DNA from: Actinomycetes bacterium
GTDB taxonomy: Bacteria > Actinomycetota > Actinomycetes > Prado026
Length of the DNA stretch: 8,396 nucleotides
NCBI GenBank assembly: GCA_025455945.1
Contig: JALOLN010000092.1
Location: forward strand, 1-8,396
Direction of reading: 5' to 3'
Each line of letters opens with the position of its first letter. Positions within the stretch are counted from its first letter, which is position 1. The notes under the pieces were generated by a model. It worked only from the letters and a program-made list of their open reading frames with translations. It was not told where the DNA came from and made no database searches. Shown here in pieces: positions 7,865-8,396 of the stretch. Made by a program: the position numbers and the translations under genes.

Positions 7865-8396
7865 AGCGGTGAGCGACACTCCGGCCGTCTGGGTGTGGAA
7901 CCGCAGCCACTGCGCCTTCTCGGTGCGCGCACCGTAGACGTCGCGCATCCACCGGGCCCAGATCCGCCGGGCGGCGCGGAACTTCGCGATCTCCTCGAAG
8001 AAGTCGACGTGCGCGTCGAAGAAGAAGGACAGGCCGGGCGCGAACACATCGACGTCCAGCCCGCGGGCCAGGCCGAGCTCGACATAGCCGAACCCGTCGG
8101 CGAGGGTGAAGGCCAGCTCCTGGGCGGCCGTCGACCCGGCCTCCCGGATGTGGTAGCCGGAGACCGACAGGGGCTTGTACGCGGATGTCGGTCTGCAGCG
8201 TGCCGTCGAGCACCGCGGGGGTGCACCCCTGCCGCTCGGCGGCCACCACGTACATGCAGAAGACCGGGACCGCCGGACCGCTGATCGTCATCGACGTCGT
8301 GACGTCCCCGAGCGGGATGCCCGAGAAGAGCACCTCCATGTCCGCGACCGAGTCCACGGCCACCCCGCAGTGGCCGACCTCGCCCAGGCTGCGTGG

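Larger units (their letters stand above)
7173..8396 (-). pseudogene. Methylmalonyl-CoA mutase-family large subunit, 5' partial, with two compensating frameshifts
   Basis: The gene runs off the right edge and encodes the catalytic barrel subunit of a coenzyme-B12-dependent acyl-CoA mutase. The first part (8396-8184) reads PRSLGEVGHCGVAVDSVADMEVLF...LDGTLQTDI in the main frame. From 8182 to about 7857 the family sequence continues in another frame: AYKPLSVSGYHIREAG, then GLDVDVFAPGLSFFFDAHVDFFEEIAKFRAARRIWARWM, then RFHTQTAGVSLTAQQP. From 7856 to the stop at 7173 it returns to the main frame: NNVVRTAIEALAAVLGGTNSLHTN to GEYREPARF. About 33 residues expected between QTDI and AYKP are absent. The main frame stays open, but about 109 codons would be nonsense, so the product should be inactive. 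The protein ends right after the barrel and linker region, without a C-terminal B12-binding domain, as in isobutyryl-CoA-mutase-like or other split mutases whose B12 subunit is separate. Which acyl-CoA it acts on cannot be decided. Real decay and assembly error are both possible. Confidence 0.85.

Noticed and set aside
5910..7865. Plus-strand open frame of 651 codons across the thioredoxin, small protein, tetR and mutase regions
   Set aside because: It runs antisense to or out of frame with four better-supported genes and has no domain signature.
7516..8226. Separate minus-strand protein of 236 codons inside the mutase region
   Set aside because: It is the third, unrelated frame, Arg/Pro/Ser-rich with no mutase motif; the real middle segment uses a different frame.

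Overview
The window is GC-rich throughout (roughly 70% by eye, strong G/C third-position bias) with GTG starts and 4-nt gene overlaps. Its gene content (a GlgE-pathway operon, an actinobacterial thioredoxin-TPR protein, a TetR regulator and a coenzyme-B12 acyl-CoA mutase subunit) points to a chromosomal segment of an actinomycete. I cannot name the genus from sequence alone.

Left part (1-5337, plus strand): one tightly packed operon, glgE (last 32 codons only) - treS - pep2/mak - glgB. Each junction is a 4-nt stop/start overlap (GTGA, GTGA, ATGA). Together the products turn trehalose into branched alpha-glucan. TreS interconverts trehalose and maltose, Pep2 phosphorylates maltose to maltose 1-phosphate, GlgE extends alpha-1,4-glucan from maltose 1-phosphate, and GlgB adds alpha-1,6 branches. 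The catalytic residues of TreS, Pep2 and GlgB are all present.

Middle (5351-6591): converging on glgB with a 13-bp gap is a minus-strand thioredoxin-TPR protein (CnoX/YbbN type) with an intact WCGPC motif. Upstream of it on the same strand is a 60-aa single-pass membrane protein of unknown function. A perfect 15-bp GC-rich hairpin lies between the two. The small protein gene is divergent from a TetR-family gene (6592-7176). The 62-bp region they share carries an AT-rich palindromic element that is a plausible operator.

Right part (7173-8396, minus strand): the 3' part of a methylmalonyl-CoA mutase-family large subunit of the type without its own B12-binding domain. It carries two lesions. 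One is an apparent internal deletion of about 98 nt with a frame change near 8183/8184. The other is a perfect 8-bp tandem duplication at 7849-7864 that restores the original frame. The reading frame is therefore open from end to end, but about 109 codons in the middle are read out of frame. This is a decayed gene or an assembly artefact. Its stop codon shares the tetranucleotide CTAG with the stop codon of the convergent tetR gene.

I found no mobile element, CRISPR array, RNA gene or clearly new defence or biosynthetic system. The least explained items are the TetR/small membrane protein pair and the doubly shifted mutase.
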